From: Callipepla californica brunnescens
Lineage: Eukaryota > Chordata > Aves > Galliformes > Odontophoridae
Length of the DNA stretch: 64,000 bases
Assembly: GCA_023055505.1 (NCBI GenBank)
Contig: JALIRH010000004.1
Coordinates: 12,023,368-12,087,367, forward strand
Reading direction: 5' to 3'
Position 1 is the stretch's first letter; every line of letters begins with the position of its first letter. This document shows, piece by piece, positions 7,944 to 21,700 of this stretch. The notes beneath the pieces were generated by a model, which saw only the letters and a program-made list of their open reading frames with translations, made no database searches and was not told the DNA's origin. A program made the translations under genes and the position numbers.

Positions 7944-10900
7944 GAGTACTGAAGTGTCCCTTACACTCTGAGTCCATGTTTGTAACATCAGGTCCCAGAC
8001 AGTTGTATGGAGCATCCAGAATGTCACATTAAATAGCAACAATATTGCTGGACTTTAAGGGACACTTCTACAAGTTCATTCTTCAACTCCTGATGGAATA
8101 AAATGGCACTCTTTCCATAAAATCTTGAAAATAATCTTTCTCAAAGAAAAAGCAAAAATTTCCAGCCAAGAATGAAGGAATGAGGTTTGGTTTTGCCTTA
8201 AATTACCAGTATTCTTGTGTGTTAGAATGCATAGTGTTGGAGTTGATACCTGAACTGCCCAGATGTCTGAAAACGAATTCTTGGTACCTTAACAATATAG
8301 GTGGTTCATTAGACTCTGTGCAGATGCTGTTCTATGACACCAAAACAAAGCTCCTGCTACCTGCAGGGCACTAGACCCAGTGCTTCAAAGCACTCCCATC
8401 GCTGAGCTGTGTATACCTGTGGAAAATGCATGGTGATGAAAGCAGAGCAAAGCTGCAGCAGTTTAAATTTGCAACAGGTGTAAATGACAAGTAGAAGCTG
8501 CTGACATTTGGGGCCTTTGTGCTGGAGCAAAAGTATTTCCAGTTGGAAATTACTGTCACAGTAAAAAATCCGAATAGTGTATTCCCTATGGAAGTCAATG
8601 AGACTGTCTTTTCTCTTTTCATTTTTCTTTTTTTTTTTTCTTTCATGACTGTAATGTTCCCTGATTCCACGGAGTTTCTATAGCTGCTGTTTGTGTAATA
8701 CTGAAACAGATCCTGAATGTTAATTTCTCCTTACCCTTTGTGAGGCACAAACATAGAATTATCCCAGGCCATGGATGGACACAGAGATGCAATGATTTGC
8801 CTGCAGTTGGCCAGAGTCTTGGGACAGAGCATCTAATACCCATTCAGCTTTCATGCAGTGGAGGGTAGCCGAGTGTCTCTGGATCAGCCCACAGTTAATT
8901 CTTACAACTCTTCTATATCACACCATTCTCCACCGTTTTGTATCCCCTACGCCTTGTGTCACACACTCTTTCACAGCAATAACTTGAATATTAAAACAGG
9001 TAAAATGTCTTCATGATGTGTTGGCTCTGTTTCCTCAGAAGGATATGAATATCACAGTTCAGAGAGCTCTGCTTTCCAAATTCCTCTAGGCTTAAAGTAT
9101 AAGCAAGAAGAAGGGATTCACAGAATTCAGGTCCACGCCCAGTTTGAAATCCTGTACCGTGTATTCTGAAAGAAAAAGGGAAATGCAGAAGGAATCTGTG
9201 GCTTCTCTTCAGCCTTCGTGGAGATTATTTTGCACTGGCACAGCAGTCACCTGACCTTGGCTGTGTGTCTGTATCTTTAGAGTGATGTATGTCCACCATT
9301 GGTAAATCGACTTAAACGTTTATTAATCCCACTAAATGGTTGCAAATGGCCCTGAAAAATATTGCTGGTGGGTTTTGATCTGAAGGGATAAGGAGTGGAC
9401 CGGAAGGGGCACAGGGAAGTGCATCGTTAGGAAAAAGCCCTTTCACCATGTTTACATGCTACCAAGGCATGGTTAAAAAAAAGCCCGCATCCCCTTTTAG
9501 TTATGATGATTTTGGGAGACAACTCCCCAGCAACCTGCAGAAGGGAATTGCCTGAGAGAGCTTTCTCACATTCACGTCTGACTGCCCCTCTGTGCAAGCA
9601 TGGCAGCAGCCCGGGAGAGGCTGGAATGTAGCTCGGTGCTGGGGCCCGAGCCCAAAGGGCTGGGGTCGCTGGGAGACCTTCGCATCCCGGCCTCTGCTGC
9701 CCGCATAGCATGCATACCCACACACGCCAGCAAGTCATATGCACTCCTTTTATTTTTTTCTGTTTGCAGCTGGTCTATTTGATCTCTGTGTGCCTGGACT
9801 GTTTGCTGTTGTGAGCGTATTGCTGTGATCAAAACCTTATTATCTTGGGCGATGTTGTAGCATTATATATTGGAAAAGGGCAGTGGAGTATAACAGCAAG
9901 CAGCTGCGATGCTGGGCAGATAACAAAGGCACCAATAACCTCTCTCCTGTGTACTTGTACTGGTTCAGCTGGATGACTGGGTGTTGCTTCGCTTGTAATG
10001 GGCATGGACTTTTCCCACTGCTACTCCCTCTGCTGCCATTGAACTTGAGCAGTAGTACATCTGCACATATTCCTGTATAAAGCAGAGATCAGAGAGGACT
10101 GCATCCATCTGTGTGGTTCCTGTATGTCTTCATTGGCCTAGATGCTGCAGTTCACGCTTCCAACTTGTGACTGTGCTGCTCATATATACCCAATGCTGTG
10201 GGTTTGAGCACCAAAGAAAGGATCAAGTCACAGACATCTGACTTTCTATGAATTATATTCCATGTCTTAGTAGTTACTTTTTAACTCAGCTTCCATGCTT
10301 GATTCATTTGCTTTAACGCTTTTGGGCTCTCAGACTGCTGTTTCTGCGCTGCCATTTCTGAGGAGTGGGGTGATGGTGTGGTGACACCAACCCCATGGGA
10401 GACCCAGCTCTGTTCTTATCTGACTGACCTGACATGGCCAGTGCAGGCCAATTCCTTGTCCTGCTGGTCCCTGCCACTGACTGACGTAGTAATAACTCTT
10501 AGGAGAAGAAGCATCTGACCAGGGCAGTATACCCCCTGCTTCTCACCCTATTGCTGCAGATTGCAGCTTTGCTCCATTATTTTCTTCAACCATGCATTCT
10601 TCAAAGCCCAAACTCCCAATCTTACTATCACTACACTACCATGCCATACCATCTTTCCAGTTTTGTTTTGTTTTTCTCTTAGCTTTTACACTGATAGTGG
10701 CTCTTTTTGCCACACACACAATTCTTGCTGTTGATTACCCTCTCCCTTGTTTCTCTTTCTCTGTTCTACTCCCTTCTCCATCCTCAGGACCAGCTGATGG
10801 GATTACAGAAATGAATGTCCTTTTGTAGAAGTTGCAGTCAGGATAAAAATTAACTAAATAACACACAAACTTTAACCACAGGGCTGAAGTTTCTCTCTTA

Positions 10901-13900
10901 CCTGGTTGATCTTTTGCAGTTGCCTTTATAGTGCTACTGCTTACTTGAATGTGTCAAATAATAATGGCATGAAATGAGCTTTGGGGTGTGATGGCATGAG
11001 AGCTAGCTAAGGGAGGAATTTGCAACGGCCTAAGTGGGATTTCTCTCTGATGTTGTGATTAGTGTCAGCTCCTGAAACTGGAAGTGCTGTTTTTCTTTGG
11101 GGCAGTAGGACAAGTGGAGAACGTGGAAGACCTGCAGACTCTTCAGAGATACCATCTTTCTCAGATCAAAAATATCAGGTGAGTTCAATGTTTCATTAAC
11201 AGAGAGGGAGTGTGTGATTGGAGTTTTTATTTTTGAAGGGCAGGACACAGTGGGATGGGACAATGGAAATGTCCTAGAAAGCCATCAGCCAAGCAGGTCA
11301 TTCTTGAGGGCAGTAACGTCCTGGGGTCTTGCCATAGGCTCACAGCCCACTGATTCTAGCTTCATGAAATTTAAGCCTTAGTAGGAAAGTCCAAGAACCA
11401 AGGTGTAGAAATATGTTCAGATGGCTCTTGCTATCAATGTGCGCCTTTTTTGGACAACTTAGTTCCCAGCCAGGCTCATTCTCATTCTAAAACTCCTATG
11501 CTTATACTTTCATATTCAATGCTGACATTTCTGCATGTGCTATTTTGTTCTTCTTTGTCCTGTATCCTTTCTACCTATTGAAACTATAAACATTTTCAAA
11601 CTAAAAATACACCTTTTTTTCCTTCTGTCAGATTATGGCACACATAGTCTTGCTGATCCATTACGTGGCACTCTGCCAAACAAAACTGGTAAAAGGAAAC
11701 ATAACAGAAAATGAGTTTTGAGAAGCAGGGTAAGTGTTTGTTAAGCTTATTTTTATTGTTATTATTGTGGGAAATAGTAGCTTAAGTTAACTTTTTGTGT
11801 GAGAATCTTTTAGCTGACTTTGAGTGTAGCATAACTGGCTTACACAAATCTGTTCAACATGTGGCCTCTCTTGTATGAATCATTTTCTACCGGTGGCTGA
11901 TGTGAAGAAAACTGGCTGTTGTAAGCAAATGACGTGTATTGCTGAATTTTAAAACTTCCCAGCAAAGCACCACTTAAAATCTGTCAGAACATATATGGAC
12001 ATAGCTGTACAATCCATAACCTTTCTGAGCATGTAGCAGAGTAACTTTTCCAGTTGACCTTTAGCATCACAACCATGAAACAAGTAGATGTCTCTTTTCC
12101 TTATTTACTCCTGGACTTTTCACAGATCTCTGCAAGATCTGAGTCCTCTCTGGGGTCAGTGGCCATATCCTCAAAATACCTCTGTGAGCTTGGTTTTACT
12201 GCCCTCCTTTCCATCCCATTGCTCTCTGTTGTGCCAGACCAGATGCCTCCACTTCCATCTGGGGTGGCAGAGGGGAAATAAATCACAGAGGCTGTGTAGG
12301 ATATGTGTGGTCTATCTGGGCTGTTGAACTGCTGTGATAGAACTTCTGAAAGGCTGGTCTAAGCAAGTGGATTTCCTGACATGGTGCACTGTATAGAACT
12401 GTGACAATAACTTGAAGCTTGAGTACAGTACAGCTTGCAGCTGGGCTTCTTTGGTTTGGTTGAGTTTCACACTGTGCCTCCTTATGGGCTGTGTGGGGGC
12501 GGGACTGAATTGCAGATGTCCTGAAACCCCCATAAACACTCCTTCCTGATGACCACCACTGGTATTGGCAATGTCTAAAATTTTATTTTGCACACTGTCA
12601 GACAGAAAGCCCTGAGAACAATCAGGAGCTTACTCAAAGCATCTGGTTAAGCACTACATAACTCCCAGAGAACCCAGGCTGGAGGCACAGGACAATTAAA
12701 AATAACTTTTGTTTATTGGGTAAGAGTTTGAAAGGCAAAAAGAAGCCAAAAGGTATTCACAGGTAATAGCCTGGTCCTACAACATGAAGACCAACCAGCC
12801 TGGAAATTATCCAAAAGTTCTGCATTGCCTGAAGATAGTAACAGTAATAATAATAATGTAATATGTAACTTCTTTCTCCTTGAGGTATTTGGAAAGAAAT
12901 TTGTCTATGAACACATATACAGAGCTAAGAAACATGAAAGTTGTAGAATAGGTTACCTGTCAACAGATGTGTCAGTCATCTGTGGTCAGGTATTTCTAGA
13001 AGATTTGTCTTAGATTTTGACACCATTGTTATTCACTCTCTTTGTATTGCTTAATAACAGGTCTTATAAATTACAATGTGAACCAGTTCTCACTCCAAGT
13101 TTGGATCATACAAGACATAACTAAGTGTTGGTGCACGATCCTTGCCCCAAAATTCCATCTGACACAAAGAAACCTGCAGAGATAGCACGGTACATTTCAT
13201 GAATATTGACCAAATTGTTTAATTCCTCTTTGATCTTCAAGGCTCAGAGTAACTTCATCCTAGTAGATCGTTTTCATTTCACCTCTGCCTCCTGGCTGTC
13301 TTCTCACTTCATTTCATCTTTCTCACAAGAGGTACAGTAACATCAGCATTACAGGAACTAACAGATACACATTAAAAAACAAAACCAAGCAAAAAAAAAA
13401 AAAAAAAAAAGAACAAACACCCACAACAAAACCAACAAAAATAAAAAAGCCCACAAGCAAATGAAAAAGAGAGAGACTGCTTATCTTCTTTTGAATAGTT
13501 CATAGTGGAATAGGACTGCTCTAAGAGTATGTGTCTCACAGAGTCAACTTTTGTTCCTGCAGGTGAAAGAGGGAACAGAACCAGACTTGAAGTCATGTTT
13601 GGTGAAGCTGCACCATCTCCTTAGCTCTCAGCAATGAATGTATGATTTTTATGATATGATCTTATGAAGTTTTATGATATGAGCTTATGATTTTTCTTTT
13701 CTTTTAAAATATGTTTCTGTTTGGAAGAAGAGATATAATCTGTTTATGTGCTTAGTGGGAACAGATCCCCAGGAAATTAGCTTAGAAACTTGCCCTGTTT
13801 AGTATGCTGTGGGTTCTTTTTTGTTTTAATTGTTTTGTTTTATTTGTTTTGTTTTTAAGATGTAGAGTGAGTTACCTGCTGATTTTGGTATTAATAATTT

Positions 13901-13914
13901 CACAGCACTGGCCT
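7944..13914. other. FGF4-FGF3 intergenic DNA, no gene
   Basis: About 6 kb of AT-rich sequence with only short, non-conserved open frames and poly-T or poly-A tracts (for example 8629-8640 and 13391-13410). I recognise no exon, RNA gene or full transposon. Short ORFs show no family motifs. Confidence 0.6.
13391..13410 (+). repeat. Poly(A) tract
   Basis: About 20 consecutive A within an A-rich low-complexity stretch (about 13,376-13,450). It may be a decayed retrosequence tail, but no parent element is recognisable. Confidence 0.8.
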
Positions 13915-14106
13915 TTGTCTGAGACACTGGAACAGGTTGCCTAGTAAGGTTGTGGATGCTCCCTCCCTGGAAGCATTCATGACCAGGCTGGATGGGGCTT
14001 TAAGTGATCTGGTCTAGGGAGAGGTGTCCCTGCATATAGCAGGGGGGTTGGAACTAGATGATCTTACATGTCCATTCTATGATTCTATGATTGATTCTAT
14101 GATTCC
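13915..14106 (+). mobile_element. CR1 LINE 3' end, plus orientation
   Basis: The sequence 'gagacactggaacaggttgcc' leads into 'ctccctggaag', 'accaggctggatggggctt' and 'ttggaactagatgatctt', ending in tandem ATTCTATGATT-type terminal repeats. This is the classic bird CR1 tail of about 190 bp, 5' truncated. Confidence 0.95.
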
Positions 14107-17100
14107 CTCCATGGAAGAATTGGAAGAAGTCCAAGTCAAGCCTCCTTCCCAAGTACATATGTCCTGCAAACACCGAGTATAATACTGTGATCATCTAAAA
14201 CCTGTTAGCTGTTACATGCAAGCAGAACAGGTCCCACAGTTCTCACATTTTGACTTTGCTATGAATACTAGGTGAGTTACTGCATCAAGGACATGGAGCT
14301 AAAATTTAGTCTCATGTAATTTCCTGAGATGCTGGAAGAAAAAATTAAAGAAGAAACAGCCTACAGAAAGTTTGATCCCTGCTAAAAATTTTGAGATTGT
14401 GTTCAGTGTGCACCCATTCAGAATGACTGTGTTGGTCCAAATCTCCATGTACACTGTTATTAGTCTTACTGGGAATTAAGGATGTGCATGTGAGTTATTG
14501 GAATCAGAACAGTAGGATGAGGATGATGCATAACAAAAACTCCCTGCCCAGGGAATTCAGACAGTGCCATGCAGTCACTGCTATGCTATTTGCCATATGC
14601 TATATACAGTCACAAAATATTCCACTCAGTCAGAGACACGTCCAGAAAAAGCCCTGCGAACCCCAAAGTCTTACAGTCTTATAATAACCACTGAAGCACA
14701 CCCTCTGCCACAAAAGGAATACAGCAATGCTCCTGTTGACCCACATGGGACAGGCTGCGTGCAATTTATTCAGAATGTAAAGAACCAGGAAAAGTCAGGG
14801 TGGCTCATTTCAGTACATCCATAGCATTTAAGCCTTGCTGTGGAACTGTGAAGCACATAGAAGGTAGGAATAATGTACATTTCTGGCTACAGTAATGACA
14901 CTTAGTGTTCAAATGACATATAGACCCATCTAGAGTTTTTAGAATATTCATTTGCTTCCTCTGGATAAAAAATAAATGTGGGTGAAAGTGTTTGGTTGAA
15001 AAACAAATTCTGTCATTTAAAACAATCCTTTCAAGGTCAGTCTGGGTTTTTCTCCCCTCTTCTTTCACTTTTTAAGTTGAAAATATATGTTTCACTCAAT
15101 TGTTGGACCAGCATACAGGGAAGCTACTGATTACTTGTGGTTCAAATGCAGAAACTCAGAAAAATAAAAAGCACTGCAGCCTATGTGATTGATCATTGCA
15201 TTGGAAAACAAATGATGATGAAATACTCCTTCCTGAAAAATGTCATTCCTATTGCCCACAACAACGTAGACAATAGCAATAATACTTATCATCACTACAA
15301 TTATTTTTGGGGCAGAAATTTGTCTAAGACTTCAGTTATAATCAAACCAGAAGGGGGACAGCAGTAAGCTGCTGTTGATATGCTCAGACAGCTGCTAATT
15401 ATCAATAGTTTTTCAAGCTATAATTTCAAATTAATACAGTCAGGTCTTTTTCATTTTATCTTTTTGAACACTGGTGAAACAACAACCTGAGTGAATGGTA
15501 TCTGTTTATATGGTGGCTTTGAGAAGAGAAGGCAGGCTGTGTCTTCTTCCATCTAAGAGAGGCCACGGAATGAAAAGAGCTGAAAATAGTCAAGATGCTT
15601 CACCACAGCAGATAGGGACTGGAGCACCATGTCATAGCAGAGCCACTCTTGGAAGGATGAGATAAATGAAATAAATTGTTTGGATTTTATCAGTCAAGGG
15701 AGCTGAGAGAAGACAGGTAAAGCAGATAGATCAAAACGCATCTCAGAAGCCTATTTTAGGGGGTACCAAACTGTGACTCTGTGCAAAATCACGTTATCTG
15801 AAGACTGGAAAGTATCAGAAAGAATAAGAACCAGGGAGACCTTAGTGCTATCCTGTTTGTTTGACTAGAAATCTCCTCTCCTCCCCACTGAACCACAGCT
15901 GAAATGTTTTAGTTAGAATGTTATTTGATGACAGTGGCAGGTCTTGCTATCAGTGGTTGAAGAGGTAAGCAGTATCAGCTGTACTGAATGTGTTGCAATT
16001 GGCAGATTTATTACACCTGTGATCAGAATTCCTCTCACTCCTTCCATCTAAAATTCTTTGGCTCTTCCTTGTATTGACTGAGGATGGGATTTTTTCCAGG
16101 GCTACCACAAAGGTAAGAGGAAATGGTGAGAAGAATCAAGCAGGTAAGTAGTTTTCTATGTCAGTTTTTTACATAGTTTAAGATATTTTTCATTTTCTCC
16201 CCTACACTGGGGTAAAATATTTGCTTAAACTGCAACAGGAGAATTATGGAGTGTAAAGGAAAGGGAGCTAGCCTTAGGGCTTCTTTCTCTAACAGTTTTG
16301 TTGCAAATGCAATGATAACTGGTCAAAAAATATTGCGTGATCCTGTACTTTACTACTTAGTAGTAATAAGTGGCCATTATTTTTCCTTAAGACTGCAAGC
16401 TATTCTTATGTTTTGTGGATCCTTCAAGTCAGTATGAACACAGGCTGTAGAATTAGACCCCAAATACATATGAACAGGATTGATGATCTGTTTTAGGGAA
16501 CTTTTCCCTTTTGGAGCTGTAGTGGTTTCTATATAGTGCCTTGCCATAGTGCTGTTCCCTTAGAGGGCACTTTGCACTCTTTTGTCATAGTGGGAACTGG
16601 AATAGGACAGCAAGTTCCCACAAAAGACAAAAACTAAAAGTTTTTGTGGTTCATAGCACTGTCTGAAAGCACAACAGGAAAGAGCAACCAATTCAGGATG
16701 AAGTGGCTAAATAGGAGGTGCATGGAGGTTTGGGAAAGGAATTGTTTCAAAGTGACAACTGTGCTTCGAATTCTGGTGTTTTAGCTTTGCCCAAATTCAT
16801 ATGTGTTTATGACAAAGCTACACATGATTATGAATCATTGAAGCTTCTGTGATGGCTGCGGACAAAGGAAAGGCAGTTCCATTGGTTACAAAGTGAAGCT
16901 GAAGCAATGCCTTTGCTCACAGACTAATGAAGTACTGCTGGAGGACCTGCAATTCCTCAGCAGAGGGCTTGTAAGAAGCAGGCCAGACGTGTTTAACTGC
17001 AGTTTGGAATCACCAACTACTAGCCAAATATATCTAGCTGTTGTTATACTATAAATATATTTTTTGCTATTATTAGTAACAACAATAGTTACTATTACTG

Positions 17101-18716
17101 GTTATTATTAGTCGTAATTTGTACTATGGTACCACTTAGGAATTCCCTTAGCAGACTGGAGCGCCGTTGCAATACGCACTGTAACGCTGTTACTATGACA
17201 ATTTTTCTCTGTTTGCCAGAGTGTTTTGGCTAAAGAGCCAGCTGTTGACGAGCTGTGCTGCAAGTTGCTGAGCAATAAATCCCAAACCAAATTCATGACC
17301 AGATTTCTGCTCTAAGTCTCAATCTTGTGACTTGCTGTATTGGCTGCTTTGTGACTCCACCTGACTTCAGCAAGTCATGCTGCAAAAAACATCTCCCTGT
17401 CACTGAAGCAAATAGCTCTGAAGCCAAACTTTTGAAAATGTCTCATTTGTTAGTGAAGGCGATGCTGGTAGGGAGGTTGACAAAGCAGAATGTATTTCTC
17501 AAAGACTATGAGAGCGAGTGAAGATGAGTAATTGCTTTGCAATACAAGACAAAGCTTTTATGCTAACAGAAAACCATTTGATTAACAGGAGGAAACATAC
17601 TTATTGAAATGTTGGTGGTTTCTTACAGATAGGAGATTTCTCTGACATCTTCAGACCTGAAAGATCACCCATTGGCTTTTAGCTTGAAGTTGAACATATG
17701 AACATTGGGAATCTTTCCAAGGTAGTCAGTTTATTGTTTTTATATGAAATTGGTCATTGTGCACAGCAGAAGAATGCCAAAGCAGGGTCTTCTCCCAAGT
17801 GGTGGTGGCTTTAAAATGTATTTTCATAGTCTCCTGTGTAGAGATAAGCAAGGGAGTGCATAGAGGGACGTTTGGAGGGAGACTGCGGGGACTCATCTGC
17901 CCCAGGGGTGATGCAGCCCTGCTGTTACCAGCGCTGCAAGCCATTAGCGCCTGAGGGCTGCTGGGTAAGCCACGGTCTGTGAGCTAATGGTCCTGTGCCA
18001 TTACCTGCCGAGCTGAAATCCTTATCGCAAAAGCACTGTGGTTGTGATTTGCATCTTTCCCATGTGTAGGTTTGGGAACTTTTCCATCTGCCATTACCAG
18101 TAATCTTTCTTTGCGATCTTTCTAGTACCTCTGTGTTACCAATATCCCTGCTACAGGTGTTATGTTTTCTGATGGTCCACTTAGCACATTCAGAAGTCTT
18201 CCATGTTCACGCAATTGTTTGATTATGTCTTTTAGGTTTAAGATCTGATCAGTGTACATACACCCTCTTCTGAAGCTAAACAGACTTTCCTTAAGCCTGC
18301 TATTGAGCTGTGCCTACTTTCTTGTTCACAAGCACTCAAGCAAACGTCTACTCAAACACAGCAAACAGGCTAATGCCTCTTGAGTTTTATATTCCTTCCT
18401 GTCACCTCCTTTTCTTTCTCTTCAGCTGTAATCGCATCTAAATACCAGAGACAAGTCCTTCCGCAGCTTTGAAAAGCAATGGGAATACCTGGCACTGTCC
18501 TATGGGTGACACCTCTGCTGCTAGTTTGTCCAGAAGTATGTGAGGCCGTCCATCACTGAGAGCTGTGCCTAAGCAGCAGTGGCATCTGCAGGGTCTCTGC
18601 TCTTTTCCATGCAGTCTTGATTCTTGTGCCTGTGCTGGGCACTCCAATAGTTTATCTTGTAAGTTTCCTAGAATAGTTTATCAGTGTGTGTGGTGGGGTC
18701 TTTTTGTTTGTTTGGG

Positions 18717-18748
<32 letters not shown>

Positions 18749-21700
18749 TTTCCCCAATGGTTTTCCACATCTCACTTCCCTCCTGAAGTCCTTGGTTTTC
18801 TTCTCTCCCACTTCAGTCATATAAATGTGGGAGAGTTGAGCTGTTCTGATAGGTTGCTGACTGTTGATGTGGAGGTATGTGCTATCTGTGGCTTTGGCCC
18901 ACTGTGTGGTAGCCTTCTTCCAATATGCCTGGGAGGATCTAGATAGAACTACTGATGAATCAAAAGCACTTCTGGAACCTGGTACTGGTCCTGGTTTAAT
19001 GCGTGCTCAGCGTTTATTCAGGTTCAGCACAACAGTGATCTACTTTTTCTTGTGTTAAACTCTTTCTATGCTAAGGCATTTTTTTTTTTTGTCCTCGATC
19101 AGAGTATACTGGACTGGACACTGATGAAGCTTATTGTGATCCGGGTAGGGAAATACTGCAATTGAAAGATAAGCATTCAAAATTGTCTGTTGTGACCAAA
19201 TGGGAATAGGAGCCTTTGTTTCTTTGGGTTGCTAGATAGCTTCTCAGCTTTTCTACATCTCTGGCAAGTGTCTCTCAGGCTTATACGTGTAGTGGCTGAT
19301 CTCTAGAGTGGGGCTGAGATTAAATTGTGTGTTCTGGAAAGCAATGCTTTATCATATCTTGCCAATCCATCAAATACAGCTACTATGAAATAGGTAACAA
19401 GGAAAATGCATATTGTTCTATTACGTGTGTGAAGTAGTAAGTCTTGTGATAACAGCAAACTCCACTATAAATTAGAAAATTTGAGAATTACGCCAAACAA
19501 ATAGTAGTCACCATAGCTTTCATGCCTCAGCACTTCAGTGAGTAAATCAGTACCTGTAAAAATAGTTGAACCAATCTTTTCACTTCTAAGTGATTACTGT
19601 CATGTTTAGTCAAATTACCTCATGATGGTGAGGAAAATCTCTGATGCTTTATTTCTAGGAACTGGTATAATGACTGGAGCTTCCAATTCAGATTCCAGGG
19701 AGACATCTTTCTTCCATTGCATTTTTCTCTATTTCTTATGTGCCAACTCTTATAAAACAGGATACTGCGGGATTTAATTCTAAAAATCTAATATTACTGC
19801 CTTGTGGTGAACTGAATACTACAGATTCCTGCTTGATAATACTGTCTCATGGGATTCCAGCATGGTAACAGAATCTCCTGGGATGCCTGCCTGGTAACCA
19901 TATCTGACTGGTCTTTGGTAGTATTTCTCCCATTGGATAACCCCAGCCCCACCAAATAAGCAGTCATAAACCTTATGCTCTCGTTATTTTACGCGATGTT
20001 ATTTTACTAATATCATATCCTGAACTGGTAGAATCACTTTTTTGTGTTTGGGTTTTTTTGTTTTTTTTCCCCCCTTTTTAAGCCACACTCATTTTCACTG
20101 TTAAAATTGGATTTCTAGGGGGGAAAAAGAACCCCCCCAAAAAAAAGAATATGAAGGAGTACTTTATTTCTTTGACAAGATTATGTTAAATGCAGCAGTA
20201 ATAGGCGTATTTCATAGTTGCTTTATCCTCTCAGTATTATTCAATTCCTGCAGAACTTTTACTTTGTTTTCAACCATATGCAGGCTAGAAAGCTTTTTGT
20301 TGCTCCTGAAGTGAGATACTACAACTGCTTTTCCTCATGCAATGCTAGCTCTGTAGATTTACAAATCAGAGCACTGATAGTGTAGCTAAAAATCCCTAAC
20401 GCTGTAGACCAGATAAAAGAGCAATGGGCCCTATGAAGCGTTAACAGTGAGGTTTGTGTCTTGGGGTCTGGGTGTACCACCAGACACCAATGCTGGTCTC
20501 TGGCTGTGGCAGAGCTCTGAGTTGTTCCAGCTCTAGCTTGGATGGAGAAGGTGACAGATACTATCAGGACTTGAACCATTAAAAGGGCACCCAAAGAATA
20601 AATGTCAGAGACGGAAAAGAGAGAAGGAAGAACCCTTTTCTGTTAATGCACTATGCTTCCTGCCTTGTGTTGAGGCAAATAAATGCACATATGCTGTTTT
20701 TCCTTTTCACAACTGTCTTTCTCTTTTCTCTTCAAACATAATACCCGCAACTCCAGATCTTATGATTTCTTTTGTTGTTGTTGTTGTTGTTGTTGTTGTT
20801 TGTTTTGAGCCCAGGAGCTCTTGATTTCAGATCTTGCTTCAATGCCTGTTTTTCTCCGATTTTTTTTTTTTTTTTTTTTTTTGACCAAGTCATTAAAACT
20901 CACATCTCTTGGAGACACAACCTCTGGCTACTTCATGTTATTTTTAAGAGCATCTATAAAGTTTCTGATGTGCTTTCTGAAGGTGGAAAATGTGACTAAA
21001 TACTTGATACTGGGCCTGCCAAGGAATAAACACTAGAATTTCCAGGGAGCTCAGCTGCTTGAGATATCACTGAAATTAGTGGGGAAGGTATGTAACAGAA
21101 AGACGTTCAGGAGCGTCACTGGCTTTGGCTCTGGGTGGCACTTTGGTACCTGCTATGGTGAATGGCTATATGTCCTGACCGTTTATATAGGGAAGATAAA
21201 AAGTCAGGAATGTGCTATTGCCTTTTAGGGTACAGTTTGCTCCTTGGACAATGAGTTGAGAAAACTATGTTCAAGACGTGTGCAAATATCTGCAGACAGC
21301 CTGGACAACGAAAACAGGAAAAACAGAACACTTCTTACCAGGGGCTTCAGACAGCCTCCTAGGGGAGCGTTCATGACTTTCTTGTGAGTCACAACCCCAA
21401 AATACTGGAAGTGCTATTCATTCAGTGGGGCTGGCTCTGCAAGCTGGAAACAATCTAGGGAACTCTTGTCTTCAGGTTTTCAGGGCTGGCAGTTTGTGCT
21501 CCCTCAGTGGGAATGAGGGGAGAGCCAAGAAAGAGCACGACTTGGAAATTGCTCTCGTGCGTGCTGTAATTGGGGACCAGCACTGCAAATAGTGGAGATG
21601 TGGGTCCCCTTTACAGTTCTCACGGGAGTAGGAGTTTTCTGTGCACAGGGAATAGTCACAGATAGACAAAGTCATGAAGACTGGAATTACAAAGAAAAGG